This document shows, in pieces, positions 16,416 through 24,175 of a stretch of DNA of 33,539 nt (its first letter is position 1; each line of letters opens with the position of its first letter). A program made the translations under genes and the position numbers. The stretch spans positions 1 to 33,539 of the forward strand of contig NZ_JAEPQA010000033.1 of the NCBI RefSeq assembly GCF_017640745.1. Reading direction: 5' to 3'. Below the pieces are notes generated by a model. That model saw only the letters and a program-made list of their open reading frames with translations. It had not been told where the DNA came from and did not search any database. This DNA comes from Nisaea sp. (GTDB lineage: Bacteria; Pseudomonadota; Alphaproteobacteria; Thalassobaculales; Thalassobaculaceae).

Positions 16416-19364
16416 ATGGAGCGGACCGGGCGCCACGGCGAATTCGGGTTTCACTGGAGCGAGTGGGCGGCATCTCTTTGTCTTGGCGCGGTCGTCGCTG
16501 CCATCTCGCTGAATTTCCATGCCGGCGGGCCCGAGACGCATCCGGCTCCGGTTGTCGGGGAACTGACCTTTTCCGGTGCCGGGAAAGGCGGGGATTTCCT
16601 GCTCGTTTGGGCATTCGCCGCGGGAACGCTGGGCGCTCTTGCCGCGATGGCCGTCTTGAGGTCGCGGATTGCCGACGATCCGGAGGCGCGCGCGTCCTTC
16701 CGTGAATATCTGACCTGGTCGCTGCTGCCTGCGGTTTTATGGTGTGCCTCGCAGGTCCTGGGGAAACCTTTCTCAGGTCCTCCGTATTTCGCCGATCTCA
16801 GCCTGCTCTATCTGTCCGCGGTTCTGATCCTTCTCCTCATTGGCGCTACGGTTGCCGTCCGGCTGGGACGTCTTGCCGACAACCGGTACCGCGACTTGGT
16901 CGCCGCCGCCGTCGGCGCGCCTGTTCTGGCGGCGCTGTCGGCGATCTGCATGGCGACGGCTGCCGCGCGGCTGTTTCTGGTGCCGGAGATGATGTCCGGG
17001 CGGGTCGTCGGCATTTTGGCGGGGGCCGCGTTTCTGCTGTTCTATCTGGTGGCGCTTCTGGTGCTCTCGGGGCGTCTCCCCGAGCGCGGCCTCGGACGGA
17101 TCTTCGCCGCCGCGCAGCTCGGTCTGCCGCTTGCGTTCTTTGCCTTGATCCTGCCGCCGTCGGCTGCGGGACTGCCTTGGGAAAGAACGGTGCCTCTGAC
17201 CGCAGCCTTTCTGGCGGTTCCCGCACTGGCGGCACTCTTCGGCTATGCGGCGCTTGTTCAGAGCTGGAGACGCGCGGCCGTTAATCTGCCCGTCATGAGT
17301 GTCGCGGCGATCGCCGTTCTCGTTCTCTTCGCGGACGGCCGCCCGACGTCCTACGGCATGGACAACCCACTCGACTACTACCATCACGGGGAGTGGCTGA
17401 TCCCGTGGCAGCAATGGGCGGATTTCGGCAAGCTGCCCTATATCGACTACAGCCCGTCCCACGGTCTCGTCGATTACCTCTCGGGGATGGTCAACGGCCT
17501 GCTGCTGGACGGGACGCTTGCTGGCTTCGAACAGGCCCGGCAGCTTGTGCGCGGGGCCTCGACTCTAGCGGCGGCGCTCGCGCTCGGACGGCTTTCCGGG
17601 CCGGTACCGGCGCTCCTCGCGCTTCTCCTCTTCCCTGTGACCGGGCGCTACCCGATCTTCATCAGCGTGTTTTGCGGGCTGGTTTTCCTGACGGCAAGAA
17701 GCCTGCAATCGCATCCGGTCCGATGGCTCTGGTGTTATCTCGCAGCCGGGACCGCTCTCGTGCTTCTCGCGCCTGGGCCCGGAGCGATGGCTGTGATCGC
17801 CAGTGCACCGCTCGCGCTCATTCATCTCTGGAGCAGCGCGCGGCAAACGCCAGGCAAGCTAGCTCTTGCGGCGTTTGGCGTTGCCGCGCTGGCCGTGGGG
17901 ATGTTTCTGTTCGGCCCGGGCGAGATCGTCCTGGCGCAGATCCGTTTCATGCTGGAGAACCGGCCGCTCTACGGCGCCGTGCACGGCCTCGACTGGGCGC
18001 ACAGCCTGGCACGCGACTGGCCGGTGAACGGAGCTTTCTGGGAACTTGCACGCAATCTCTGGCTTCCGGCGATGCTGTTGCTACTGGTCGTCGCTGCGAT
18101 GCGCCTGTGGCGGGGCCGCGCGGACCTTGCGGCGCTGGTGCGCGAGGATCGTCTCGCCGTCTTTGCCGGGGCGGCGGCTCTCTTCATGCTGCTGGTCATT
18201 CCTCACACGATCGGCCGCATCGATGCCGGAGGCCCGTCTCGGACAGGGGCGCTCTCGATGTTTGCGCTCGCTCTCGTAGGCATTCCGCTTGCCTGGAGCA
18301 TGGCGGCGCATCTTCGGTCAGGAATCGTGGTCGCGCTCGTCGCGGTACTCGGCATGCTCGGCCCCGCTTTCGCACACAGGCTGAGTGTCACGGAGCTTCT
18401 GCGGCTGCCGCAGGCGACGCGCGCGGTGCTGCCGGGCGAGCTTACCGTAGACGGTGCGGCGCTGGGCCTTCCAGCGCTTGGCCGCACCATCGTCCCGGAG
18501 GCGCTGGTAACGCGGATGGCGCCTTTGAAGCGCGCGCTCGACGGCTGGCTCGAAGCGGACGAGACCTATCTCGATCTCTCGAATGCAAACGCCCAATATT
18601 TCTATACCGGGCGTGCGGTGCCGATCGAGAGCGGCGCCATCCTGACGCTTCCCGCGGAAGGCATGCAGAGCCGCTCGGTCGCACGGCTGAGCGAGACGCC
18701 GCCGCCGGTCATCTTGCTCGGTACGCTGCCAAGCGGAGCCGGGCCCTTTACCCTGCCGCTCAGGGCACCGCTTCTGGCCAGCTGGGTCTTCGATCAATTG
18801 CGGGAAGGCGTCTATGACATCGTTTTCGTCGAGCCTTTCGTTTTTGCGGTGCGCCCGGACCGGCTGACAGTCCCGGTTCTCTCGGCTGAGGGCCAAAAGG
18901 ACATTCTCACCAGACTCTTCGCGCCGCCGCCGCTGGCTAACTTACCGTCGGTATGGGGCGCCTCGGCGGACACAACCTGGTTCGCGTTGCAATCGGATGT
19001 CGCAGAGTTCGAAGGGGGGGCGGGGACACAGGCTTCGGATCCAGGGCATTATCTTGTGTCTGGAACGCGGGCAGGGTTCGATATCGTGCCTGGAGCGGAT
19101 GCGGATTTCCTTCTCTTCGAACTGGCCTGCGAAAGCGGCAAGGGGGCCGGAAAAGGCCGGGTTTCCGTGAATGGCGGCAGTTCGCTCGATTTCGACCTCT
19201 CGTCCGGCTTGCACGTCGTTCCTCTCGACGCCGACCCGATGGTCCTTTATGCCGGGCGGGTGGAAACTCTTCGTCTCGACCTCGACCTCGATCCGCATTG
19301 TGCCGGCGCTAGCGTGTCGCGCTTCCAGAAAGCCGCGCGCCGTCGCGTCCCGGTGTCGCAGTGA
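16416..19364 (+). CDS. Large polytopic membrane protein, probable GT-C glycosyltransferase
   Basis: This 982-residue protein begins five bases after the ATPase gene. It has many hydrophobic helices across about residues 15-690, then a roughly 290-residue non-membrane C-terminal domain rich in beta-type segments. Between helices it has MDNPLDYYHHGEWLIPWQQW (about 315-334) and FGKLPYIDYSPSHG (about 337-350). An acidic/His first loop followed by 'G.lPY.D....HG' recalls GT-C enzymes, which use polyprenyl-phosphate sugars on the outer face of the membrane. A SPSRTG-like loop after TM helices near 600 is also seen (GGPSRTG). The family is not one I can name. It could instead be a polymerase or a modifying transferase. 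Its stop overlaps the next start (GTGA). Confidence 0.65.
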   Translation: MERTGRHGEFGFHWSEWAASLCLGAVVAAISLNFHAGGPETHPAPVVGELTFSGAGKGGDFLLVWAFAAGTLGALAAMAVLRSRIADDPEARASFREYLTWSLLPAVLWCASQVLGKPFSGPPYFADLSLLYLSAVLILLLIGATVAVRLGRLADNRYRDLVAAAVGAPVLAALSAICMATAAARLFLVPEMMSGRVVGILAGAAFLLFYLVALLVLSGRLPERGLGRIFAAAQLGLPLAFFALILPPSAAGLPWERTVPLTAAFLAVPALAALFGYAALVQSWRRAAVNLPVMSVAAIAVLVLFADGRPTSYGMDNPLDYYHHGEWLIPWQQWADFGKLPYIDYSPSHGLVDYLSGMVNGLLLDGTLAGFEQARQLVRGASTLAAALALGRLSGPVPALLALLLFPVTGRYPIFISVFCGLVFLTARSLQSHPVRWLWCYLAAGTALVLLAPGPGAMAVIASAPLALIHLWSSARQTPGKLALAAFGVAALAVGMFLFGPGEIVLAQIRFMLENRPLYGAVHGLDWAHSLARDWPVNGAFWELARNLWLPAMLLLLVVAAMRLWRGRADLAALVREDRLAVFAGAAALFMLLVIPHTIGRIDAGGPSRTGALSMFALALVGIPLAWSMAAHLRSGIVVALVAVLGMLGPAFAHRLSVTELLRLPQATRAVLPGELTVDGAALGLPALGRTIVPEALVTRMAPLKRALDGWLEADETYLDLSNANAQYFYTGRAVPIESGAILTLPAEGMQSRSVARLSETPPPVILLGTLPSGAGPFTLPLRAPLLASWVFDQLREGVYDIVFVEPFVFAVRPDRLTVPVLSAEGQKDILTRLFAPPPLANLPSVWGASADTTWFALQSDVAEFEGGAGTQASDPGHYLVSGTRAGFDIVPGADADFLLFELACESGKGAGKGRVSVNGGSSLDFDLSSGLHVVPLDADPMVLYAGRVETLRLDLDLDPHCAGASVSRFQKAARRRVPVSQ

Positions 19365-20350
19365 ACAGGTCGCTCGGCATCCTTCTGGTGAAGCTGGCGG
19401 TCAGCGGCGGGCTGCTTTACTGGGTGTTGGGATCGATAGACCGCGCGCAGCTCTTCGAAGCTGTTTCGGAACTCGACCCGGTGCTTCTCTGTATCGCCTT
19501 CGTTGTGCTGGTGATGCAGTACCCGCTCGGCGCTCTGCGCTGGCGTGAACTTCTCCGGCTGATCGGGCTGGAGCTGGAAACGCGCGAGGTGATCCGGATC
19601 CATCTGGTCGGCGTGTTCCTGAACCAGATGCTGCCGTCTGCTCTCGGCGGCGATGCTTACCGCGTCTGGAGCGCCGGACGTGGCGGCAAGGGATGGGGCA
19701 GGGCTGTCTGCTCCGTTCTGCTGGACCGGGTCGCGGCGCTCATGATCCTCGTGCTGCTGCTCGCGGCGATGCTCCCGCATCTGGCGACCATTCTGCCGGA
19801 CGGACCGGTGACGGATTCTCTGGTGATGCTGGTGATCGCGGCAATGCTCGTCATGCCGGCAGGCTTCGCGCTGGCGCGTCCGGCTGCACGCGTGCTCGAC
19901 CGGATCCGCTTCCTGCGCAAGCTGGCGCCGATCGCGATGAATGCGAACCTGCTCTGGTCCGAAGGCGGGGCAAGCCTGCGCATCGCCGTCTTCGGCCTGA
20001 TGACCCAGCTCTCGACCGCAGCCTGCGTCTGGCTGGTCGCCCGGGCGGCGGGTGCCGATATAGGCTTTTTTACCATGCTCGGGCTGACGTTACCGGTTCT
20101 GCTCACCCTTGCGGTGCCTATCTCGATCGCGGGATGGGGGGTCCGGGAAGGAGCCATGATCTTCGCCCTCGGGCTCGTCGGTATCCCGGCGGAGACCGGG
20201 CTGCTCATCTCGCTCGTCTGGGGCGGACTGTCACTCACCGGAGGCGTCATGTCAGGAGCAGCCTTCCTGGTGCAGGCGCCGGAGCGGAAAAAGCTGGCGA
20301 CCTATGCCGCCGAAGCGGGCGCACTTGGAGAACGGGACGCAGAGCTTTGA
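19361..20350 (+). CDS. Flippase-like / lysylphosphatidylglycerol synthase TM-region family protein
   Basis: This 329-residue integral membrane protein starts at GTG 19361, overlapping the previous stop by four bases. It has about eight hydrophobic helices. The family blocks are YPLGALRWRELLRLIGLELE, the amphipathic HLVGVFLNQMLPSALGGDAYRVW loop, and SVLLDRVAALMILVLLL. These define the MprF-N/AglD-like UPF0104 family. Members are linked to lipid flipping or to handling of lipid-linked sugars, but most are uncharacterised. The C-terminus SIAGWGVREGAMIFALGLVGIP is also typical. Its place between a GT-C-like protein and a GT9 transferase supports a role in lipid-linked glycan assembly, which is inferred. 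Its stop overlaps the next gene's start. Confidence 0.88.
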   Translation: MNRSLGILLVKLAVSGGLLYWVLGSIDRAQLFEAVSELDPVLLCIAFVVLVMQYPLGALRWRELLRLIGLELETREVIRIHLVGVFLNQMLPSALGGDAYRVWSAGRGGKGWGRAVCSVLLDRVAALMILVLLLAAMLPHLATILPDGPVTDSLVMLVIAAMLVMPAGFALARPAARVLDRIRFLRKLAPIAMNANLLWSEGGASLRIAVFGLMTQLSTAACVWLVARAAGADIGFFTMLGLTLPVLLTLAVPISIAGWGVREGAMIFALGLVGIPAETGLLISLVWGGLSLTGGVMSGAAFLVQAPERKKLATYAAEAGALGERDAEL

Positions 20351-21516
20351 AACTGCGCGCGAAACAGCGTCTGGACGCGTGCGCCGGCGGTTTGGCAATT
20401 TTGTTGCTGAAGCCGCTTGCGCGTTTGCTTGGTATCCTCCTGCACCGGGATCACGACATTCGACCGAAAGGTGACATCGTGATCCTCAAGATGCTCGGGG
20501 GCGGAAGTCTCGTCCTTGCCTATCCGGCGCTGCTCGGACTCAAGAAAAGCTATCCGGAGCAGAAGCTGCGCCTCGTCTGCACCGGCGCGACACGTCCTTT
20601 CGCGGAACTGCTTGGTGTTTTCGACGAGATTCACCCGGTCGATGACAGTGGCTCGCTTGTAAAGCTCCTTGGCAGCAGTTTCACGGCACTCCGGGCCGTC
20701 TTTCGCTGCGACACGATGATCGATCTCGAGGTCTATAGCCGGCTCTCGACCATCTTCTGCCTGCTGACGCTGGCGCGGAACAGGATCAGCTTCTATCTCG
20801 ACACGGCCTACTGGCGGAAAGGCCTCGCGACGCATCTCTTCTATTTCAACCGAGCCGGTTCAGCGCCGATGCACTACGCGCAGATCGCGCGGGAACTGGG
20901 AGCGGAGGTGCCGGCTGCGGCCGAGAGCCATGAGGCGTTCCTCGCGGCCAATGGGATTGCTGCGCGAAACCCTGTGACCAGTGGGCCCGAGAGGATAGGG
21001 CTCGCCTGTTTCTGTTCCGATCTCGCCCTTGAGCGCATGTTCAGCGCCAGAGAATGGGGAGACTTGCTGGCACGGGAGATGACCGGCCGCGACATTGCAC
21101 TCACTCTGTTCGGCGGACCGGCGGACCGGGTGGCAGGAGAGGAGATGGCGGCGGCGGTCCGCGCGGCCTTGCCGGGTATCGAGGTGGACAATGCCTGCGG
21201 TCGCTGGCCCCTGAAAGAAACGGCCGCCGAGATGGCGAAGATGGATCGCTTCTGGAGCATCGATACCGGACTGCTTCATATCGCCCGCCAGATCGGCGTG
21301 CCGACGACCTCCTTCTGGGGGCCGACCGCTCCGCACACGCTGCTGCAGGATCTGCCGGGAACGGACGAAGCGGTTCACTATAGCGAGCTGCCCTGTTCGC
21401 CCTGTGTGCATGTCCATGACGAGCCGCCCTGCGGCGGCAGCCGGCCCTGCATGATGGCGCATCTGAGGGAATTGACCCCGGAAGAGCGCAACCCGGCCTG
21501 GGTCGCGCGTTCCTGA
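20347..21516 (+). CDS. Glycosyltransferase family 9 (heptosyltransferase-like) protein
   Basis: The likely start is TTG 20347, which overlaps the previous stop (TTGA) and gives 389 residues. No in-frame ATG or GTG precedes the conserved core. An N-terminal hydrophobic helix (CAGGLAILLLKPLARLLGIL) is unusual for GT9 and may anchor it to the membrane. The N-lobe begins DIVILKMLGGGSLVLAYPALLGLK. The C-lobe has the nucleotide-sugar motif IDTGLLHIARQIGVPTTSFWGPT. A Cys-rich tail (LPCSPCVHVHDEPPCGGSRPCM) is shared with some surface-polysaccharide GT9 members. It would add a sugar on the cytoplasmic side. It is last in the cassette, and its stop is one base from the stop of the convergent ArsC-like gene. 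Confidence 0.88.
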   Translation: MKLRAKQRLDACAGGLAILLLKPLARLLGILLHRDHDIRPKGDIVILKMLGGGSLVLAYPALLGLKKSYPEQKLRLVCTGATRPFAELLGVFDEIHPVDDSGSLVKLLGSSFTALRAVFRCDTMIDLEVYSRLSTIFCLLTLARNRISFYLDTAYWRKGLATHLFYFNRAGSAPMHYAQIARELGAEVPAAAESHEAFLAANGIAARNPVTSGPERIGLACFCSDLALERMFSAREWGDLLAREMTGRDIALTLFGGPADRVAGEEMAAAVRAALPGIEVDNACGRWPLKETAAEMAKMDRFWSIDTGLLHIARQIGVPTTSFWGPTAPHTLLQDLPGTDEAVHYSELPCSPCVHVHDEPPCGGSRPCMMAHLRELTPEERNPAWVARS

Positions 21517-21517
21517 G

Positions 21518-21865
21518 CTAGAGGATTTCCAGCACTGCTTCCGGCGGCCGCCCGAGCGCAGCCTTTTTGCCGGAGACGACGATCGGCCGTTCGATCAGGA
21601 TCGGGTTCTCGTACATGGCCCGGATCAGGTCGTCGGGGATCTTGTCTCCGTTGCCGAGATCAAGCTCCTTGTAGGGAGCCTCCTTCGTCCGCATCAAGGC
21701 GCGGGGCTCAAGTCCGAGCTGTGTCAGCAATTCTTTCAGCTCGCCGACGCTTGGTGGAGTCTTCAGGTATTCCCGGATCTCTGGCTCGATGCCCCTCGAG
21801 CGGAGCAGTTCTAGGGTCTGACGCGATTTGGAGCAGCGGGGATTGTGATAGATCATGACGCTCAT
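21518..21865 (-). CDS. ArsC-family (glutaredoxin-type) arsenate reductase-like protein
   Basis: This 115-residue thioredoxin-fold protein starts at ATG 21865 (MSVMIYHNPRCSKSRQTL). GGAG in the overlapping end of the upstream gene gives the Shine-Dalgarno. Cys11 is in the catalytic NPRCSKSR loop. Arg residues in LMRTKEAPYKELDL and ERPIVVSGKKAALGRP match the oxyanion-binding positions of ArsC. True ArsC reduces arsenate using glutathione and glutaredoxin. Many chromosomal relatives (YffB/Spx-like) have unknown roles, and no ars regulator or efflux gene lies nearby, so arsenate reduction is not certain. It is last gene of a four-gene minus-strand operon. Confidence 0.9.
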   Translation of the reverse strand: MSVMIYHNPRCSKSRQTLELLRSRGIEPEIREYLKTPPSVGELKELLTQLGLEPRALMRTKEAPYKELDLGNGDKIPDDLIRAMYENPILIERPIVVSGKKAALGRPPEAVLEIL

Positions 21866-21875
21866 GTAGCCGCTC

Positions 21876-22667
21876 CTACTTGCCCTTGAAGTCCGGCGCG
21901 CGTTTCTCGAGGAAGGAGGCGATGCCTTCCTGGTAGTCGTCCGTATAGCCGCAATGGCGCTGGAACTCGGCTTCGAGGTCGAGCTGCTCCGCGAAGCTGT
22001 TTTCCAATGACGCGCGCATGATCTTCTTGATCGAGGCAAGCGCGATCGGAGGCTTGGCGGCCAGCGTCTTCGCCAGGGCTTCGGCTTCCGCCGCGAGGCT
22101 GTCATCCTCGACGGAATTCCAGATCAGGCCCCAGTCGGCGGCCTGCTTGCCGGTTATCGGCGCGCCGGTGAGGGCCATGCCGAGCGCCTTGGCGAGCCCG
22201 ACCCGGCGCGGCAGGACATAGGTGCCGCCGGCGTCCGGGACGAGGCCGATATTCACGAAGGCCTGCACGAACTTGGTGTTGTGGCCGGCGAGCACGATGT
22301 CGGCGGCAAGCGCGAGGCTTGCACCCGCACCTGCGGCGACGCCGTTCACGGCGGCAACGATCGGGATCGGCAGCGCCGCCATGCGTTTGACCAGCGGATT
22401 GTAGTTCTGCTGGATCGACTGGCTGAGATCGCGCCGTTCGCTCGGATCGACCGCCTTGCGGTCAGCCAGGTCCTGGCCGGAACAGAAGCCGCGCCCGGCG
22501 CCGGTCATGATCACGCAGCGCGCGCTGCCGGGTTTCTCAAGCTGGGAAAATACGTCGCGCAATTCCTCATGCATGACGGCGGTGATCGCATTGATGCGTT
22601 CCGGCCGGTTGAGGGTGATGCGGGCGATCGAGTTGTCGATCGAGAAGAGCAGGGTTTCGTAGGTCAT
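21876..22667 (-). CDS. Enoyl-CoA hydratase/isomerase family protein, PaaG-like
   Basis: This 263-residue crotonase-fold protein has an N-terminal ITLNRPERINAI. The first oxyanion-hole block is GRGFCSGQDL (about 58-67) and the second is GVAAGAGASLALAADIVLA (about 109-127). GLVPDAGGTYVLPRRVG carries Asp145 in place of the second hydratase Glu. That Asp pattern is typical of PaaG-type isomerases (ring 1,2-epoxyphenylacetyl-CoA isomerase, or cis-trans 2,3/3,4-enoyl-CoA isomerase) rather than classic hydratases. No other paa genes are in view, so the pathway is open. Its start overlaps the methyltransferase stop by one base, and no good Shine-Dalgarno is seen, so it probably relies on translational coupling. 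Confidence 0.92.
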   Translation of the reverse strand: MTYETLLFSIDNSIARITLNRPERINAITAVMHEELRDVFSQLEKPGSARCVIMTGAGRGFCSGQDLADRKAVDPSERRDLSQSIQQNYNPLVKRMAALPIPIVAAVNGVAAGAGASLALAADIVLAGHNTKFVQAFVNIGLVPDAGGTYVLPRRVGLAKALGMALTGAPITGKQAADWGLIWNSVEDDSLAAEAEALAKTLAAKPPIALASIKKIMRASLENSFAEQLDLEAEFQRHCGYTDDYQEGIASFLEKRAPDFKGK

Positions 22668-23299
22668 CAGTCTTGTCCGGTATTGCTCAGGATGAGCCGG
22701 GTAAAGGAGACGCCGGGGCGGTTCATCTCGTCTGGCCGCGCGACCCGTTCGAGGCAGATGAAGCCGTGCCGTTTGGCGAGGGAAAGGAAGGGATCGGCTT
22801 CGGACTCATGCATCGGCCGGTCTTCCGGTGCTGGACCGTGGCGCAGCAGGACGGAGAAATGGCCGCCGGGCGCGAGCAGGCTCGCCAGCATTGCCATGCC
22901 GTCCTCACGGAAATCCGGCGGCAGATGCATCCAGACCGAATTCATCAGCATGAAGTCGAAGCGCCGGCCGAGTGCCGCGACCTTGTCGAGCCAGGGCAGG
23001 CGGTCGTCCAGCCAGAGTATCTTGCTGTCCGGGAACCGCCGGAGGCCTTCAGCACGCATGCCTTCTGACGGCTCGGCCGCGACCACTTCTAGGCCAAGTC
23101 CTTCGAGACCGTTTGCGTGCGTGCCGTATCCAGCCCCGATATCGAGGGCGGAACCGCCGGCGTCCGGCAGAAACGGCCGGTGAAAATCCAGGAACTCATC
23201 GAACTCGTTGGCATAGGCCGACCATTGCTCCGCGAGCTGCCGTGCATGCTGGTCATACACGGCGATCGCGGCATCGATGTCGCAGCCGTCGCCGCTCAC
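22667..23299 (-). CDS. Class I SAM-dependent methyltransferase
   Basis: I start this at GTG 23299, which overlaps the RraA-like stop (GTGA) and has AGGA seven bases upstream, giving 210 residues. An ATG at 23323 would add eight residues and lengthen the overlap. SAM-binding motif I is ALDIGAGYGTHANGLEGLG (about 51-69), followed by the acidic end of strand two (VVAAEPSEGM), DFMLMNSVWMHLPP for motif IV, and LLAPGGHFSVLLRHGP. The N-terminal helices (YDQHARQLAEQW) are common in small-molecule methyltransferases. The acceptor is unknown. It lies between an RraA-like and a PaaG-like gene in one coupled operon. Confidence 0.92.
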   Translation of the reverse strand: MSGDGCDIDAAIAVYDQHARQLAEQWSAYANEFDEFLDFHRPFLPDAGGSALDIGAGYGTHANGLEGLGLEVVAAEPSEGMRAEGLRRFPDSKILWLDDRLPWLDKVAALGRRFDFMLMNSVWMHLPPDFREDGMAMLASLLAPGGHFSVLLRHGPAPEDRPMHESEADPFLSLAKRHGFICLERVARPDEMNRPGVSFTRLILSNTGQD

Positions 23300-24018
23300 G
23301 AGTTTTCCTGCTTCTTGCGCCACTCCTCGTAGCGCGCCTTGGTGTCGGCGTCCGGCGGGTAGGTGCCGCGCAGCGGGCGACCGTTGCGGACCTCCTGGGA
23401 GATGAAGGCTTCCATCTTCTCCTGCTCGAAAGCCAGGTCGGCGAGTTCCTCGGCGAGATGGGCCGGGATCACGACGACACCTTCGTCATCGCCGACGAGC
23501 ACGTCGTCCGGGTAGACCGCGACGCCGCCGCAGCCGATCGGCGTGTTCAGCTCCGCGACGGCATGATGCTTGATCAGGCTGGTCGGCGCCGACGGGCCGG
23601 AGACGTAGCAGGGGATATCGTATTCGGCGATCTCGCTGGAATCGCGGACGCCGCCGTCTGAGACGAACCCGGCCACGCCGCGCACCTCGAGACGGGTCAT
23701 CAGGATGTTGCCGGCGGTCGCTGCGGTCGGGTCCTGCCGCGCGTCGATCACGAGGATCTTGCCCGGCGGGACGGTCTCGATCGCCTTGCGCTGAGGGTGA
23801 TCGTAATCGTCATAGGCGGCGATCACGTCGATATCCTCGCGCGCCGGAATATTGCGCAGGGTGAAGGCCTCGCCGACCATATTGCGGTCATGCGTGGTCA
23901 GGCGGCTCACGCCCTGCATGCACTGGTTCCGGAGCCCGCGCTTCATCAGCAGGGTCGTCAGGGTGGCGGAGCTGACGGTTGCCAGCTTCTCGCGCGCGCT
24001 ATCGCTCAGTCCGGGCAT
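23296..24018 (-). CDS. RraA-family protein (4-hydroxy-4-methyl-2-oxoglutarate aldolase-like)
   Basis: This 240-residue protein starts at ATG 24018 after GGGGAGG. The core is TAGNILMTRLEVRGVAGFVSDGGVRD (about 101-126, written with its Arg125-Asp126 pair), preceded by PPGKILVIDAR and followed by GDDEGVVVIPAHLAEELADLA. This arrangement binds a divalent metal and pyruvate-type enolates in HMG/CHA aldolases and oxaloacetate decarboxylases. It is longer than E. coli RraA (about 160 residues), as is usual for catabolic members. True RNase E regulation is therefore unlikely. Older records call this family dimethylmenaquinone methyltransferase, which is a known misannotation. It leads the coupled operon and is divergent from an aldo/keto reductase. 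Confidence 0.9.
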   Translation of the reverse strand: MPGLSDSAREKLATVSSATLTTLLMKRGLRNQCMQGVSRLTTHDRNMVGEAFTLRNIPAREDIDVIAAYDDYDHPQRKAIETVPPGKILVIDARQDPTAATAGNILMTRLEVRGVAGFVSDGGVRDSSEIAEYDIPCYVSGPSAPTSLIKHHAVAELNTPIGCGGVAVYPDDVLVGDDEGVVVIPAHLAEELADLAFEQEKMEAFISQEVRNGRPLRGTYPPDADTKARYEEWRKKQENS

Positions 24019-24175
24019 TTCGGTTCCTCCCCAGTGCCGGATTCATTCGTGCCGCATCAGAGCAGGAGAAAAGCCGATCCTCAAGTGCGGTGCGCGCGCG
24101 AGCCGGTTATGCTGTCGTTCCGTTTCAAGACGGGCCGGGCCGTGAGGGGGCCGGATGCTTCAGGGGAGGGATCAC

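Noticed and set aside
21518-21865. An arsenic resistance locus
   Set aside because: Only an ArsC-like protein is present; there is no ArsR, ArsB/Acr3 or ArsH, and the gene is coupled to unrelated enzymes.
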